Below are positions 35,952-44,529 of a stretch of 64,000 nucleotides of DNA, piece after piece. Under the pieces are notes generated by a model that was not told the DNA's origin, did no database searches, and saw nothing but the letters and a program-made list of their open reading frames with translations. How positions within the stretch are numbered: the stretch's first letter is position 1; each line of letters begins with the position of its first letter. Source of the stretch: Candidatus Rifleibacteriota bacterium. Lineage in GTDB: Bacteria; Riflebacteria; Ozemobacteria; Ozemobacterales; Ozemobacteraceae. Both the position numbers and the translations under genes were made by a program. The DNA lies in assembly GCA_029564115.1 (NCBI GenBank), contig JAKQQP010000096.1, positions 1-64,000 of the forward strand, in the 5' to 3' direction.

Positions 35952-35982
35952 TAAGAAGTAGACGTACAGCGGGAGGGTTTAT

Positions 35983-37305
35983 ATGCGACGACAACCGATG
36001 GTAATCATACTGTTACTGTTGTGTTTCGCGACATTTTTATCCGTTACGGCAATGGCTCAGAGTGAAAGCTACGTGGACACAATTTACCGCGCCATCGATG
36101 CCGGTATCGTCGAAGATGACTATCAGGGCAGCGAAAACCTCACCCCCCAATGGGATAACGACAGCCTGGTAATCTCCGACGACGCTTCTGCCACTGTCGA
36201 AATAGCCAGTGCAACTCCTGAAGTCGAACGCATGAACAACATTATCAATGACCTGACCCGCATAATAATAGGCAAAATGGGCGGCATAGTTCCTGGCTTT
36301 AAAATTCTCGACTGCGTAGTTACCCCTCCTCCAACTGAAACCGATACTGGCACCAGCACAGAGACCAGCAGCGATACCGACACAAACACTGAAACTGGCA
36401 CAGATACCGGTACCGGCAGCGATACCGACACAAACACCGAAACTGGCACAGATACTGGCACCGGCAGCGATACCGACACGAACACCGAAACTGGCACAGA
36501 TACCGGTACTGGCAGTGATACCGACACAAACACCGAAACTGACACAGACACCAGTACTGGCAGTGATACCGACACAAACACCGAAACTGGCACAGATACC
36601 GGCACTGGCAGCGATACCGGAACAGGCACCGATGTCGGCGATGATGATCCGATCGATACACAGAAAGCTTACATGAACAGCTATTATGGCATCGAAGGAA
36701 AGGACGGGACGTCTTCCTGGTCTGAAACCCAGCTCGTTCTCGCCAATGAACTACTCGAAACCCTGCCGAAAGATTTCAGAGACTGCACCGACGAAATAAT
36801 ACGTGATGGCCCGCCGCCAGAGGGTGCCCCCAATGGCGCATCCGGGTATGTCAAATTTTTTGAACGCAAAATACACCTGCTCGACAGCAGCACCAAAATT
36901 TCTCAGAGTGTTCTCGACCAGATGACCGAAAAACTCGGGCGACCGCCAACCACAGAAGAGCAGCTCGTACAGATCAAATTTCAGTTCAAAAAAACCATAG
37001 CTCACGAAATGACTCATTGTTTTCAGAACACTCACCCCGACATCTACCGTGAATGGCAGACAAAATTCTGGCCAAATGACACGATAACCGGCAGCTGCCC
37101 AAGCAACTATGGCAAACAACCCTATGAAGACATGGCCGAGTCTGTAGCTCTTTACATAATGGGTGGTCGCATTGAAAACGGTTTTTTCATCACTGCGTAC
37201 GGCACTCAAATGGACATGGAACGCTACAACTTTGTCAAAACCTATATTCTCAGCGGCAAAGAATACCTGAAGCAGGCTGAACCAACAGAAGACGCCAGTA
37301 TCTGA
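35983..37305 (+). CDS. Secreted zinc metallopeptidase with Thr-rich repeat linker
   Basis: A signal peptide (MRRQPMVIILLLLCFATFLS, cut near AMAQ) is followed by a ~100-residue domain, then a low-complexity linker of Asp/Thr/Glu/Gly repeats (SDTDTNTETGTDTGTG). The C-terminal ~210 residues contain the zinc motif HEMTH (in TIAHEMTHCFQN) and, about 50 residues later, YEDMAESVALY, whose Glu is a good candidate for the third zinc ligand of the gluzincin type. Catalytic Glu is the second residue of HEMTH. It resembles DUF4157/M48-like putative peptidases with an unnamed family. The repetitive linker suggests an exported, surface-exposed enzyme. Confidence 0.8.
   Translation: MRRQPMVIILLLLCFATFLSVTAMAQSESYVDTIYRAIDAGIVEDDYQGSENLTPQWDNDSLVISDDASATVEIASATPEVERMNNIINDLTRIIIGKMGGIVPGFKILDCVVTPPPTETDTGTSTETSSDTDTNTETGTDTGTGSDTDTNTETGTDTGTGSDTDTNTETGTDTGTGSDTDTNTETDTDTSTGSDTDTNTETGTDTGTGSDTGTGTDVGDDDPIDTQKAYMNSYYGIEGKDGTSSWSETQLVLANELLETLPKDFRDCTDEIIRDGPPPEGAPNGASGYVKFFERKIHLLDSSTKISQSVLDQMTEKLGRPPTTEEQLVQIKFQFKKTIAHEMTHCFQNTHPDIYREWQTKFWPNDTITGSCPSNYGKQPYEDMAESVALYIMGGRIENGFFITAYGTQMDMERYNFVKTYILSGKEYLKQAEPTEDASI
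36370..36609 (+). repeat. Five 48-bp tandem repeats coding SDTDTNTETGTDTGTG
   Basis: In-frame units start at 36370, 36418, 36466, 36514 and 36562. Unit 4 has Asp for Gly and Ser for Gly (TETDTDTSTG). The repeat encodes an acidic, threonine-rich linker between the N-terminal domain and the peptidase domain. High identity suggests slippage-based length variation. Confidence 0.85.
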
Positions 37306-37313
37306 CTAAAAAC

Positions 37314-37358
37314 AGACAGCCGTCTCACCCTCTGTTTTGCAAGGTGAGACGGCTGTCT
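37314..37358. terminator. Strong bidirectional terminator
   Basis: A 16-bp perfect stem, AGACAGCCGTCTCACC with GGTGAGACGGCTGTCT, between convergent genes. The minus side is followed by GTTTTTAGTC, giving the better T run for the small exported gene. Confidence 0.85.
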
Positions 37359-37385
37359 GACTTTAGCCGGAATGTATTAAGCTCC

Positions 37386-37862
37386 TTAAAGACTCAAGGG
37401 TTCGTAAGCTTTTGCGGGAGCCGGCTCTTTTTTTGCCGCTTCTTTTACTTCTTCGAGGGTTCTACCATCACCCATACCGGTCAGTTTGCCGGTCACGGCA
37501 TCGATTGGCCAGCAGCCCTGAATACCGAGATGAACCAGGTAATGGTCTTCGTTTTTCTTTAAAAAAAGCAGTACTCTGGTCTTCTCGACCAGAACAGCGT
37601 TGTCTTCTATGAGACCGTAAGTTTTTATTTTCAGTTTTTCGCCAACGGCGACTTTGCCTTTTATCGGTTCGTCGACCTTGACCAGATTCGCTATTACCGT
37701 GGCTCCTGATTCGACGCTGCCAACGGTTTTAACGGCTTCGACATCGGCGACGACGATGACGTCGGCTCCTTGAGCAATTTCATCGAGACTGGCTTCGATA
37801 ATCATGGCATGCCCCCAGAAACAAACCAGACAAAAGATTGCCACAAGTGCAAAAGTCTTCAT
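37386..37862 (-). CDS. Small exported protein, hypothetical
   Basis: A signal peptide (MKTFALVAIFCLVCFWGHA) is followed by about 140 residues: SLDEIAQGADVIVVADVEAV, then beta segments and a final Ala/Pro/Glu-rich tail. The phrase 'ADVIVVADVEAV...GEKLKIKTYG...LVEKTRVLLFLKK' resembles the pattern of small periplasmic proteins annotated as hypothetical in many Gram-negatives, but I cannot name a family. GGGGGAA lies close to the ATG. It is monocistronic with its own terminator. Confidence 0.65.
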   Translation of the reverse strand: MKTFALVAIFCLVCFWGHAMIIEASLDEIAQGADVIVVADVEAVKTVGSVESGATVIANLVKVDEPIKGKVAVGEKLKIKTYGLIEDNAVLVEKTRVLLFLKKNEDHYLVHLGIQGCWPIDAVTGKLTGMGDGRTLEEVKEAAKKEPAPAKAYEPLSL

Positions 37863-37933
37863 TGTTTCCCCCTGTTTAAAATAATTCAGATCTCTTATTT
37901 ATTTTAGCAGAATTTGCGGCAAAAGAAAGCTTC

Positions 37934-37962
37934 TTGAGTTTTTATCTCTTTTACGGTAATGA
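37934..37962 (+). promoter_or_regulatory. Candidate promoter of pdxST
   Basis: TTGAGT (37934-37939), 17-base spacer, TAATGA (37957-37962), about 50 bases before the pdxS start. Moderate match only. Confidence 0.4.
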
Positions 37963-38010
37963 AATTAGCGTCATAAACACCTTACAAATAAATACATGGA
38001 GAGATAGATA

Positions 38011-38901
38011 ATGGCAGAAAACAGAACTGGCACATTGCTGGTTAAAAGAGGAATGGCCGAAATGCAGAAAGGCGGCGTCATCATGGATGTCGTCAATGCC
38101 GAACAGGCTAAGATCGCAGAAGAAGCTGGTGCTGTAGCAGTCATGGCGCTGGAACGCGTTCCTTCAGACATCAGAAAAGCAGGCGGCGTAGCCCGCATGG
38201 CCGACCCCGGCATAATCGAAGAAGTGATGCAGGCTGTTTCCATACCGGTTATGGCCAAGGCCCGCATTGGCCATATAGCTGAAGCCCGCATTCTCGAAGC
38301 GATGGGCGTCGACTACATAGATGAGAGTGAAGTTCTGACCCCTGCTGACGAAGAATTTCACCTGCTCAAGTCTTCATTTACCGTGCCTTTCGTCTGTGGC
38401 TGTCGCGACCTGGGCGAAGCCTGCCGACGCATCGGCGAAGGCGCCGCCATGCTGCGCACCAAAGGTGAACCGGGCACCGGCAACATCGTCGAAGCGGTTC
38501 GCCACATGCGCAAAGTCAATTCACAAATTCGCAAAATCATCGGAATGAGCGAAGAAGAAATAATGGTCGAAGCCAAACAACTCGGAGCTCCTTACGAAAT
38601 CCTCATGGAAATAAGAAAGTTTGGGCGACTGCCAGTGGTCAACTTTGCCGCCGGTGGTGTGGCAACTCCAGCCGATGCGGCTCTGATGATGGAGCTCGGA
38701 GCAGACGGCGTCTTTGTGGGTTCAGGTATTTTTAAATCTGAAAACCCCGCTCTGTTTGCCAAAGCCATTGTCGAAGCGACGGCCAATTATCGTGACTACA
38801 AGCTTCTCGCCGAAATTTCAAAAGGTCTCGGCACAGCGATGAGCGGTCTGGAAATGTCTTCACTATCAGATTCGCAGCGCATGCAGGAACGCGGGCAATA
38901 A
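38011..38901 (+). CDS. pdxS: Pyridoxal 5'-phosphate synthase, lyase subunit
   Basis: PdxS condenses ribose 5-phosphate, glyceraldehyde 3-phosphate and ammonia to PLP in a dodecamer with PdxT. At 296 residues it has family length and shows the highly conserved strings [35 protein letters not shown], the ribose-binding Lys in [22 protein letters not shown] and the C-terminal [23 protein letters not shown] precedes the ATG. pdxT follows after 11 bases, giving the DXP-independent route to vitamin B6. Confidence 0.97.
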   Translation: MAENRTGTLLVKRGMAEMQKGGVIMDVVNAEQAKIAEEAGAVAVMALERVPSDIRKAGGVARMADPGIIEEVMQAVSIPVMAKARIGHIAEARILEAMGVDYIDESEVLTPADEEFHLLKSSFTVPFVCGCRDLGEACRRIGEGAAMLRTKGEPGTGNIVEAVRHMRKVNSQIRKIIGMSEEEIMVEAKQLGAPYEILMEIRKFGRLPVVNFAAGGVATPADAALMMELGADGVFVGSGIFKSENPALFAKAIVEATANYRDYKLLAEISKGLGTAMSGLEMSSLSDSQRMQERGQ

Positions 38902-38912
38902 AGGTAACAACA

Positions 38913-39503
38913 ATGAAAATAGGTATTCTAGATCTTCAGGGTGATGTTCGTGAACATGCCGCCGCCATAAAAAAATGCGGAGCCGAGGTCGTCACAGTAA
39001 AGTCAGCGGCTGACCTGAATCAGCTCGATGGTCTGGTTCTGCCGGGCGGCGAAAGCACCAGCATACGCCGCCTCATTGATTCAAACCAGCTTCTGATGCC
39101 TCTCAAAAAATTTGCCGCCTGCGACAGACCAATTTTTGGAACCTGTGCCGGCCTCATTTTGATGGCAAAATCAATTTCTGGTTCAGACCACAGCCATCTT
39201 GGCATCATGGACATCGTTGTCGAGCGCAACTCATTCGGCCGTCAGACAAGCAGTTTTGAGGCGCAACTCAACATCGAGAGCATCGGGCGCAACTTTCCTG
39301 GTGTCTTTATCAGGGCTCCGCATATTGTCGAAGTCGGCGAAGAAGTTGAAGTTCTGTGCAAACACGACGGCAAAATCGTCATGGCCAGGCAGAACCACAT
39401 GCTTGGCTGCGCTTTTCACCCCGAGTTAACCGCCGACCAGCGCGTCATTTCATACTTTGTAAAAATGGTTAGAGAATCTATCGGCGCCCGCGCCAGAGTC
39501 TGA
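38913..39503 (+). CDS. pdxT: Pyridoxal 5'-phosphate synthase, glutaminase subunit
   Basis: PdxT hydrolyses glutamine and channels ammonia to PdxS. The class I glutamine amidotransferase triad is visible: Cys78 in [12 protein letters not shown], and His and Glu in [22 protein letters not shown] and [13 protein letters not shown] are family strings (196 residues, typical ~190). It follows pdxS by 11 bases. Confidence 0.96.
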   Translation: MKIGILDLQGDVREHAAAIKKCGAEVVTVKSAADLNQLDGLVLPGGESTSIRRLIDSNQLLMPLKKFAACDRPIFGTCAGLILMAKSISGSDHSHLGIMDIVVERNSFGRQTSSFEAQLNIESIGRNFPGVFIRAPHIVEVGEEVEVLCKHDGKIVMARQNHMLGCAFHPELTADQRVISYFVKMVRESIGARARV

Positions 39504-39589
39504 TGCCACAGCTCCGACCCAATTAGCGATTTGCGGGGCAGCTCTTCCTGTGTTATTTTTTACGCCTACCCAAGTAATGAGGAGAAATT

Positions 39590-41908
39590 ATGAGTCAGAA
39601 CGACAGACTGTCGCCGAAAGCCTACGAAGAAATAGACGGGAAAGATTACCCCAGCTTTGTGCCGACAAGTGAGACACCGCTTGAATTTACGCTCAAAGCG
39701 GTAGTAATAGGTATGATCATCGGTTCGGTATTTGGCGCAGCAAACGCCTATCTTGGCCTTAAGGTAGGGCTTACCGTCTCAGCATCTATTCCGGCAGCGG
39801 TAATGGCCGTGGCCATTTTTAGAATTTTTTTCAGACAGGGAACCATTCTTGAAACGAACATCGTGCAAACCGTTGGCTCTGCCGGTGAATCACTCGCAGC
39901 CGGTGTAATTTTCACGATTCCAGCCTTTTTTATCTGGGGTCTCGAACCCTCCAAACTCGAAATAACGACCATAGCCATTGTTGGTGGCGCTATCGGCGTG
40001 TTGTTCATGATTCCGCTGCGACGTTACCTGATTGTGCAGGAACACGGCAAGCTGCCATACCCGGAAGGAACAGCCTGCGCTGAAGTTCTGGTCGCGGGGC
40101 AGGGTGATATTTCGAAAGCCAAAACTCTTTTTCAGGGAATGGGTATCGGAGCGCTCTACCAGGCACTGATGCACAACCGCCTCTTCGGTCTCTGGAGCAA
40201 AGAGCCGGCGGCTCATATTCCGCGTTTCAAGGGTGCCGAAATCGGTGCCGAAGTTACCCCCGAACTGCTTGGGGTCGGCTACATCATTGGCCCGCAGATT
40301 GCAGCCATAATGCTCAGCGGTGGTATTTTCGGCTGGTTGGTGCTGATTCCACTGATAACCCTGTTTGGTGAGCACTGCTCTGCCCCCATTTACCCTGAAA
40401 TAACCAACCTGATCAGCGACATGGGCCCTGGCAGCATCTGGTCACGCTATATCCGTTATATTGGTGCTGGCGGCGTTGCGTTTGCCGGTATTTTCTCGCT
40501 GATCAAATCGATTCCGGTCATTATTTCCAGCTTCAAAGCAGGCTTTTCACAGCTCGGAAAAAATGCTGCCGACACAGCGACAGTCAGAACCGATACCGAC
40601 CTGCCGATAAGCGTGGTTGTCTTCGGTGCCCTGGGTCTAGCTCTGGCCGCCACAATATTTTTGAACATGTCGATCTTTCATTCACTGGCTATGTCTGCCA
40701 TTGCTGGTATTCTGATCGTCATTTTCGGCTTTTTCTTCGTAACCGTATCATCACGCATCGTCGGCCTGCTTGGCTCTTCATCAAACCCGATTTCGGGCAT
40801 GACCATAGCCACTCTTCTTCTTACCTGCATTATATTTATTCTTGCCGGCATGGCAGATATGCCCAACGTGAAGATTGCAGTTCTGACAGTTGGCGCCTTT
40901 GTCTGCATCGCCGCCGCCATTGCCGGTGATACCTCTCAAGATCTGAAAACCGGTTTTCTCATCGGCGCAACTCCAAAATATCAGCAGATCGGTGAATTTG
41001 TCGGAGTAATTTCTTCTGGTTTAACCATGGGTTTCGTAATGTATCTGCTCAAAGACGCGATTACTACTGGTGAACTGCCGGCCCCCCAGGCAAATCTGAT
41101 GAAACTGGTCGTTGACGGCGTCATTGGCGGCAATCTGCCCTGGAACCTTGTTATCAGCGGCATGTTCATCGCCCTTGGTGTCGAACTTCTCGGCATCAAC
41201 TCGCTGGCTTTCGCTGTTGGTCTTTATCTGCCTCTTTCTCTTTCAGTTCCGATAATGGCCGGGGGCATCATTCGCTGGGTTCTCGAAAAACGCACAACTG
41301 ACCCCGATCTCGAAGAAAAACGCGAAACCGGTGTTCTTTATTCATCAGGCCTGATTGCCGGCGCCGCTCTTACCGGGGTCTTCATCATGGTTCTCATGGG
41401 CATCGCCGAAAAAAGTCCGACCCTGCTCGAGGGCATCAACAAGCCTGGCATTCACCTCGCATCAACTCAGCTCAGTAATGTTGAAATAAATGGTCAGCAG
41501 TTGTCTGGCGGTTATCACAAAGTTTCACCGGCGATTTACCCGGCCACCGACGATATCGTCGAGAAAGTTTCAGCTGCCAAGGTCGCTCTGCGCGAATTAA
41601 AAGCTGCCGCAACAGCCGATACAGAGGCAATAAGCGCTAAAGAAACCGAAATCGCCGCTCTTAACGGGCAAATACAAAAAGCCAAAGTTCAAACTTTTGC
41701 TGTCAAAGCCCAGCTGAATGGTGCAGCGGTCGAAACCAGCATCGATCTGGGTAAATGGGAACAGGCCTACCTGGTCGCAGCCGACGGCAAAATCGAAGTG
41801 GCCGGCGAAGCCCCGGGCAGCCAGTCTCGCGCTGTCATGGCCTTTTTGGCTCTGTGCGCCACTCTCGCTTATTTCGCCATGCGTAAACCGATTAAAAACG
41901 GCAACTGA
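39590..41908 (+). CDS. OPT family oligopeptide transporter
   Basis: The protein (772 residues) has about 14-16 membrane helices and OPT family strings: FTLKAVVIGMIIGSVFGAAN, AYLGLKVGLTVSASIPAAVM, SAGESLAAGVIFT, KLPYPEGTACAEVLVAG and NLMKLVVDGVIGGNLPWNLV. Bacterial OPT members take up small peptides or metal-peptide chelates using the proton gradient. An odd part is the region ~620-735, between the last helices: a soluble, strongly helical insert (ATDDIVEKVSAAKVALRELK and AISAKETEIAALNGQIQKAK) facing one side of the membrane. GAGGAG lies before the ATG. Confidence 0.9.
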   Translation: MSQNDRLSPKAYEEIDGKDYPSFVPTSETPLEFTLKAVVIGMIIGSVFGAANAYLGLKVGLTVSASIPAAVMAVAIFRIFFRQGTILETNIVQTVGSAGESLAAGVIFTIPAFFIWGLEPSKLEITTIAIVGGAIGVLFMIPLRRYLIVQEHGKLPYPEGTACAEVLVAGQGDISKAKTLFQGMGIGALYQALMHNRLFGLWSKEPAAHIPRFKGAEIGAEVTPELLGVGYIIGPQIAAIMLSGGIFGWLVLIPLITLFGEHCSAPIYPEITNLISDMGPGSIWSRYIRYIGAGGVAFAGIFSLIKSIPVIISSFKAGFSQLGKNAADTATVRTDTDLPISVVVFGALGLALAATIFLNMSIFHSLAMSAIAGILIVIFGFFFVTVSSRIVGLLGSSSNPISGMTIATLLLTCIIFILAGMADMPNVKIAVLTVGAFVCIAAAIAGDTSQDLKTGFLIGATPKYQQIGEFVGVISSGLTMGFVMYLLKDAITTGELPAPQANLMKLVVDGVIGGNLPWNLVISGMFIALGVELLGINSLAFAVGLYLPLSLSVPIMAGGIIRWVLEKRTTDPDLEEKRETGVLYSSGLIAGAALTGVFIMVLMGIAEKSPTLLEGINKPGIHLASTQLSNVEINGQQLSGGYHKVSPAIYPATDDIVEKVSAAKVALRELKAAATADTEAISAKETEIAALNGQIQKAKVQTFAVKAQLNGAAVETSIDLGKWEQAYLVAADGKIEVAGEAPGSQSRAVMAFLALCATLAYFAMRKPIKNGN

Positions 41909-41923
41909 TAGCCGCGACTAAAA

Positions 41924-41955
41924 AAATCCCGGGGCAGTCATCTGCTCCGGGATTT
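41924..41955. terminator. Bidirectional terminator between OPT and KamA-like genes
   Basis: AAATCCCGGGGCAG pairs with CTGCTCCGGGATTT (one G-T) around TCAT, followed by TTTTGTT on plus and by a T run on minus (plus-strand A run at 41920-41926). Confidence 0.88.
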
Positions 41956-41985
41956 TTGTTATCAGAAACAAAAAACCTCTCGCGC

Positions 41986-43773
41986 TCAAAAATAATAATA
42001 AATGCTGCGATAATCAGAAGCTTTTTCACCCAGCAGCTCCAGCTTCTTCAGATAGTCATGAATAGCGATGTCGGTGTGCAGATAAGACTCGGCATTGGCG
42101 ATGAATTTTTCCCAGGGGTGAAACTCATAAACCCGCCGGCCATCTGGCAAAATAGTCAGCAGCAGATGATTCTGCTCGGCCCGCAGATAGTTTTTGCCCA
42201 ACCCCGGTACATTGTAAACCGGCTCATCGGTTCGCACCAGGCCAGGTAACAGACGAGCTTCTTCTTTCGCTTCCTGTTGCAGGCGTGCCAGAGGTACTCG
42301 ATAAAAATCGGTTTCCTCTTTTCCCTTGGCATTGAAGGTATAATACGGTTCGACACCGATAAGTCGCAGCCAGCGGCGCAGCGCACTTACCTCGAACCGG
42401 CGGCAGTTCTGAATGGTAAAAACAGTCTGGTTGTAACAGCTCATGCCATGTTTTCTGAACTTTTGAATTGCCTGCATGGCTTCGGGCGTTATCTCGTAAC
42501 TATGCTCAAAATGGGTTACAATAGCGATTTCGCGACGGCCTGGCTCGTGGAAACCGGCAATCATGTCTGCCAGCTCATCGGTTATGCGCTGCGGTAAAGC
42601 TACCGGGGTGCGTGTGCCAATGCGAACCCGTTGCACAGTCTTTATTGCCGCAAGTTTTTCAAGAACGTAGGCAATATTTTTGTCGCTCATCACCAGCGGA
42701 TCGCCACCGGTCATAAGAACCTCATTAACAGCCGGATTAGCAGCTATCCATGCAATGGCCGCATCGATTTTTTCTCGGGGTGCAAGTGCCTGCGGAGCAT
42801 AAGCGTCTTCGATTTCCCAGTTACGCTGGCAGTAAACACAGATCTGACTGCAGGTATTATAGGGCTTGAAAACAACTATGCGCGGATACCGTCTGGTGAC
42901 AAGATCGATGGGCGAAGTATCGCCCTCCCGCATGAAATCAAGATTGTCCGGGCAGACAACCCTGCTTTTAAGAACTGTTTCAACATAGCTCAGCGGCGGA
43001 ATTACCTGAGTACGAACAGGCATATCATACTGACTGCCACTCTCGTAATCGAAAAGAGAGGCGTAATAAGGAGTTATGCCAAAAGGAATTCCATTACTGC
43101 TGGCTGCTTCAATTGCCAGTTTTTCAGAATCAGAAAGTTCAATAAGATTGCCAAGAGTTGCTGCATCTCTGATTATGTGCTGCAGTTGCCAGCGATAATC
43201 GGCAAATTCCGCTTCGCTGCATTTGAAATAGGCCATAATGCGCCGCCGGTTTTCGCGACGCTGATCGGCTATTTCAGGTTCAAGACCGCACCGGTAGCGC
43301 CTGATAACCTCGTCAGATCTGGCACACAATTTGTTTAAAGCTTCGGATCTGGCTTTTGCCGCTGCCCGGCCTTTTTTGCCAACTTTTTGCACAGGTTCGT
43401 ACAAACCGGCTTTACCGACAATACCGGCTAAAATATGGTAAATATCTTCTAAAAAAGAATCTGACAGGTCGGCAGGCAAAGCTTTGATGTTTTTGTGGGC
43501 CAGATTGAAAAGAACCTCAACCAGATCAAAACCCGTAAGTTTTGCCGAGCGACGGCTCAAAAGCTGACGAAAAACACGAACACAGTTGAGGCGCAGCGAG
43601 AACTGCAAACCGCTGACCAGAAGCAACTCGTCGTCGTCATTTTCTTCGATGATGCGTCTTGTTTCACGCAACAGCCTGCTTCGTGCTTCTTCAAAGTCTG
43701 CAGAAGAAACAAGTATTTCTGTAAAGCCCGGATTAACGGCAAGAACTTTTTTTATTCGGCTCTGACTATACAC
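41986..43773 (-). CDS. KamA family radical SAM aminomutase-like protein with long N-terminal extension
   Basis: A GTG start follows GGGGAG by a few bases. The radical SAM iron-sulfur motif CSQICVYC (CX3CX2C, residues ~303-310) lies in FKPYNTCSQICVYCQRNW, and further family strings follow: NEVLMTGGDPLVM, VRIGTRTPVALPQRITDE and HFEHSYEITPEA. In lysine 2,3-aminomutase PLP is bound by the Lys of PGGGGK; here the equivalent appears as YNVPGLGKNYL, so PLP binding is possible. At 595 residues the protein is ~180 longer than KamA because of a helical N-terminal domain (~1-240) with no recognised family. Substrate cannot be told; beta-lysine or another beta-amino acid is the default idea. Confidence 0.82.
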   Translation of the reverse strand: MYSQSRIKKVLAVNPGFTEILVSSADFEEARSRLLRETRRIIEENDDDELLLVSGLQFSLRLNCVRVFRQLLSRRSAKLTGFDLVEVLFNLAHKNIKALPADLSDSFLEDIYHILAGIVGKAGLYEPVQKVGKKGRAAAKARSEALNKLCARSDEVIRRYRCGLEPEIADQRRENRRRIMAYFKCSEAEFADYRWQLQHIIRDAATLGNLIELSDSEKLAIEAASSNGIPFGITPYYASLFDYESGSQYDMPVRTQVIPPLSYVETVLKSRVVCPDNLDFMREGDTSPIDLVTRRYPRIVVFKPYNTCSQICVYCQRNWEIEDAYAPQALAPREKIDAAIAWIAANPAVNEVLMTGGDPLVMSDKNIAYVLEKLAAIKTVQRVRIGTRTPVALPQRITDELADMIAGFHEPGRREIAIVTHFEHSYEITPEAMQAIQKFRKHGMSCYNQTVFTIQNCRRFEVSALRRWLRLIGVEPYYTFNAKGKEETDFYRVPLARLQQEAKEEARLLPGLVRTDEPVYNVPGLGKNYLRAEQNHLLLTILPDGRRVYEFHPWEKFIANAESYLHTDIAIHDYLKKLELLGEKASDYRSIYYYF

Positions 43774-43886
43774 TTTCTCCCCTTAATATAGATAATTCGT
43801 TTAAATTAGAACATATTTTAACATTTATAGGCATTTTTCTCAACTAATCTCGTTTTTGCTTCTGTTTTTAAAACAAAATCGCACTA

Positions 43887-43915
43887 TTGCTCAACTTTAC
43901 AAAAAGATTTACACT
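43887..43915 (+). promoter_or_regulatory. Candidate sigma70 promoter of the 43999 gene
   Basis: TTGCTC (43887-43892), 17 bases, TACACT (43910-43915); about 85 bases before the start codon. Confidence 0.4.
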
Positions 43916-43998
43916 AAGCCCGTGAACCCCGGACAAACATAGATAGCTACAGAAATATAAAAACAGTAAGTCCGATACTTTCGATAGAAAGGTTTTAT

Positions 43999-44523
43999 AT
44001 GAAAACAACGACTTTACTTCGTCTACTTTGCGTTATTATTTTTGCTTCTCAATTGGCCAGTCTGTTTGCGGCAGCGCCACTTCTGATTCCTGCAGGCACG
44101 CTTGTCAAGCTGAACCTTGAAGAAAACCTGTCGACTAGAAGCAATAAAACCGGCCAGATGGTAAAATTTTCGGTTGTTGAAGATGTAAAAATCGGCCGGA
44201 CTACGGTCATAAAAAAAGGCGCTACCGCCAGAGCCCAGTTAGAAAAAGTGCGTGGCCCCGGGCGTTTTGGCCGTAACGGCAGTCTTAAACTTCGCTATTT
44301 AACAGTGACTTCAACTAACGGAAAAGAATTGCCGATTGTTCTCGGTGAAAAATCGATCAAAACCAACGAACAAATGGGAATGGCGGCAGGAGCCTCTATA
44401 GGTGGCTACATGATTCTTGGCCCGGTGGGTCTGGCTGGCGGAATCTTCGTCAGAGGAAAACACATCGAAATTCCCAAAGATACTCAGCTTGTGGTTGAAA
44501 CGACAAAAGACAGCATTTACTGA
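43999..44523 (+). CDS. Exported protein of unknown function
   Basis: Signal peptide (TLLRLLCVIIFASQLASLFA) and a ~150-residue mature part that begins PLLIPAGTLVKLNLEENLST and contains VKIGRTTVIKKGATARAQLE, LTVTSTNGKELPI, and a Gly-rich stretch (MAAGASIGGYMILGPVGLAGG) that is long enough to span or enter a membrane. The first half has the 'IPxGTxVxLxLxExLSTRxxKxGxxVxFxVxEDV' pattern of small beta domains in envelope proteins of Acidobacteria and others, without a known function. It converges on the ClC gene with only six bases between the stops. Confidence 0.65.
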   Translation: MKTTTLLRLLCVIIFASQLASLFAAAPLLIPAGTLVKLNLEENLSTRSNKTGQMVKFSVVEDVKIGRTTVIKKGATARAQLEKVRGPGRFGRNGSLKLRYLTVTSTNGKELPIVLGEKSIKTNEQMGMAAGASIGGYMILGPVGLAGGIFVRGKHIEIPKDTQLVVETTKDSIY

Positions 44524-44529
44524 AAATTG

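Noticed and set aside
36123..36629. Val/Pro/Ser-rich minus-strand frame opposite the 48-bp repeats
   Set aside because: A mirror effect of the Thr/Asp repeat codons; no ribosome site or domain.
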